Part shown: one piece after another, positions 5,926 through 7,135 of the stretch
How positions within the stretch are numbered: position 1 is the stretch's first letter
How the letters are laid out: the number at the start of each line of letters is the position of its first letter
Source of the DNA: Thermoproteota archaeon
Lineage (GTDB): Archaea; Korarchaeota; Korarchaeia; Korarchaeales; Korarchaeaceae
Direction: 5' to 3'
Length of the DNA stretch: 7,135 bases
Assembly (NCBI GenBank): GCA_021158805.1
Contig: JAGGTZ010000212.1
Location: 1-7,135 of the forward strand
Program-made: the position numbers and the translations under genes
Notes under the pieces: generated by a model
Seen by the model: the letters and a program-made list of their open reading frames with translations, nothing else
Databases searched by the model: none
What the model was told of the DNA's origin: nothing

Positions 5926-7098
5926 TTGCCAACCCTAATAGAGGGACTTTTCGGACTATATTATCACTCCATGGCCAAGACAATATACGTAAGCGATGTT
6001 CCCAAGAGGGAATTCATGTTTATGACATTTGATGGGACTGTAAAAAGGCATATATCGTTCAGGAATTTGGAGGACCTCAGAAGGTACCTAGTAACAGATC
6101 CCCCCCTACATGCGTATTACTCCATCTCCCTATACATGAATCCAACCGCACCTATGGACGAGAAAGGAATGGTAAGGGCGGAGCTACTCTTTGACATAGA
6201 CTCAACAGATTTCAACGACGAAGTCTGTGAGAAGGACTCTCTATGGAGGTGTAAGGAATGTGGTACTGCTGGCAAGGGAGTAAAACCAAGAAGATGCCCT
6301 AAATGTGGTTCAGATAGGCTAGAGGTAAATCACTGGCTAAATGAGAGGTGTATGGAGCTTGCGAAGATGGAGGTAAGGAAGCTAGTAGACATATTGAGCA
6401 GCGAGCTAGATGTAGACATCAAGAAGATAGCAATATCCTACACGGGAAATAGGGGATTTCACGTCAGGGTAACTGAGGGCCCCTTGACAACTTTGGGAAG
6501 GGAAGAAAGGAGGGAGATCTGCTTCTTCATCATGGGAAGGGATTTCGATCCATTCTCTCTCATCCAGATTACTAGAGATGGGATGGCAGTACTACCATCT
6601 CCAGTTGGTGGAGTCCTCTCGAGAGCGATAAAGTTCATGCTCACTAACTTAGACAACATGAAAGTACCTAGGTCTCTCAGACCTAAGCTCAAAGCTTTTC
6701 TGGGCGAGGGAAAGCCCATCAGACTGAATTCTAGGGAGAGGAAAATTGTGATAGATAAGTTAAAGGAAGCGGCTTCGAAAACCGGCGTGAGGATAGATTG
6801 GATGGTCACCACGGATACAGGTAGGCTAACTAGGATACCTAATAGCTTACATGGGAAGACCGGTTTCAGGGCACTGAGCCTTACCTTTGATGAGTGCTTA
6901 CTATTCAATCCATTTACTGACGCCATCGGTCTACCTCCGGAACCCGAGGTTCCGGTCAGGATTACGTTAGAGGTGCCCAAATTTCACCTAAAGGAGGATA
7001 GCTTTGGTCCCTTCAAGCCTGGGGAGGAGATAAGGCTCCCCGGACATGCTGGAATCTTCCTAGTGTTGAGAGGTAGGGCCCAGCTACTGGAGAGTTAA
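5926..7098 (+). CDS. priS: DNA primase catalytic small subunit PriS
   Basis: PriS synthesises primers, using the aspartate triad of the archaeo-eukaryotic primase fold. The 390-residue protein shows the REF...FDG....RHISF opening and the metal-binding pair D90-I-D92 in AELLFDID. A zinc-binding insert follows, with cysteines 101, 109, 112, 124 and 127 and H136. The TGNRGFHVRV motif carries H179, D297 lies in VTTDTGRL, and LHGKTGF spans 308-314. The TTG start is chosen because the preceding codon is the PriL stop in the same frame, GAGGGG is well spaced, and the first residues (LIEGLFGLYY) match the helix that opens PriS proteins. Starting at the ATG at 5971 would delete that helix. It is the last complete gene of the cluster and needs PriL as its partner. 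Confidence 0.96.
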   Translation: MPTLIEGLFGLYYHSMAKTIYVSDVPKREFMFMTFDGTVKRHISFRNLEDLRRYLVTDPPLHAYYSISLYMNPTAPMDEKGMVRAELLFDIDSTDFNDEVCEKDSLWRCKECGTAGKGVKPRRCPKCGSDRLEVNHWLNERCMELAKMEVRKLVDILSSELDVDIKKIAISYTGNRGFHVRVTEGPLTTLGREERREICFFIMGRDFDPFSLIQITRDGMAVLPSPVGGVLSRAIKFMLTNLDNMKVPRSLRPKLKAFLGEGKPIRLNSRERKIVIDKLKEAASKTGVRIDWMVTTDTGRLTRIPNSLHGKTGFRALSLTFDECLLFNPFTDAIGLPPEPEVPVRITLEVPKFHLKEDSFGPFKPGEEIRLPGHAGIFLVLRGRAQLLES

Positions 7099-7107
7099 GT
7101 TTAACTC
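7092..7107. repeat. Palindrome over the PriS stop codon, with TATA-like core
   Basis: GAGTTAA and TTAACTC are perfect 7-base arms around GT, and the left arm contains the PriS TAA. The two-base loop is too tight for a full hairpin, and no T-run follows, so a terminator is not supported. The TTTAA inside it lies about 29 bases before an ATG at 7131, the same spacing as the DP2 promoter, so it may be a promoter or operator for a following gene. Confidence 0.35.
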
Positions 7108-7119
7108 CCACACCAGCTT

Positions 7120-7130
7120 TCACTGAGTGA
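7120..7130. repeat. Short palindrome TCACT-G-AGTGA at the right edge
   Basis: Perfect 5-base arms around one G sit immediately before an ATG at 7131-7133. It could be an operator overlapping the start of a gene that continues beyond the window. Only five bases of that possible gene are visible, so nothing can be said of its product. Confidence 0.3.
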
Positions 7131-7135
7131 ATGGC

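Noticed and set aside
6459..6980. 173-codon minus-strand open frame
   Set aside because: It is antisense to the conserved PriS core, including H179, D297 and LHGKTGF, and resembles no protein family I know.
1..7135. CRISPR array, insertion sequence, tRNA or rRNA
   Set aside because: I saw no regularly spaced direct repeats, transposase motifs, terminal inverted repeats with target duplication, or tRNA/rRNA signatures on either strand.

Overview
The window is a compact archaeal DNA-replication locus. The protein families identify the domain: the large subunit of the archaea-specific polymerase D (DP2), an archaeal/eukaryotic sliding clamp (PCNA) and both subunits of the archaeo-eukaryotic primase (PriL and PriS). 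A divergently oriented gene for an Elf1-like transcription elongation factor completes the set. Heavy use of AGG, AGA and ATA codons, and TTG starts preceded by GGTGAT or GAGGGG ribosome-binding sites, look like a thermophilic archaeon. PolD is absent from classical Crenarchaeota, while archaeal Elf1 is best known from TACK lineages. The pair therefore suggests a Korarchaeota-like or other deep-branching TACK or Asgard-type genome. That placement is inference, not proof.

Layout. Positions 1-217 (minus strand) hold the nearly complete N-terminal part of an Elf1-like C4 zinc-finger protein that runs off the left edge. Positions 218-392 are a divergent intergenic region. It has two inverted repeats and a TATA-like element about 28 bases before the DP2 start codon, a spacing that suggests a leaderless mRNA. 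From 393 to 7098 five plus-strand genes are packed with gaps of +8, -7, +9 and 0 bases: DP2, a 105-residue OB-fold protein, PCNA, PriL and PriS. The last 37 bases hold two short palindromes and a possible new ATG start at the right edge.

How the genes fit together. Primase makes the primer, PCNA encircles the primed duplex, and PolD extends it while held by PCNA. The DP2 C-terminus ends in a degenerate PCNA-interacting (PIP) motif, and the clamp is encoded in the same apparent operon. The exonuclease/phosphoesterase partner DP1 is not in this window. The least explained part is the small OB-fold protein between DP2 and PCNA, which has an RPA14/RPA32-like outline (one OB barrel plus a C-terminal helix). 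The most unusual arrangement is PriL and PriS in one reading frame, separated only by a single TAA followed directly by a TTG start.
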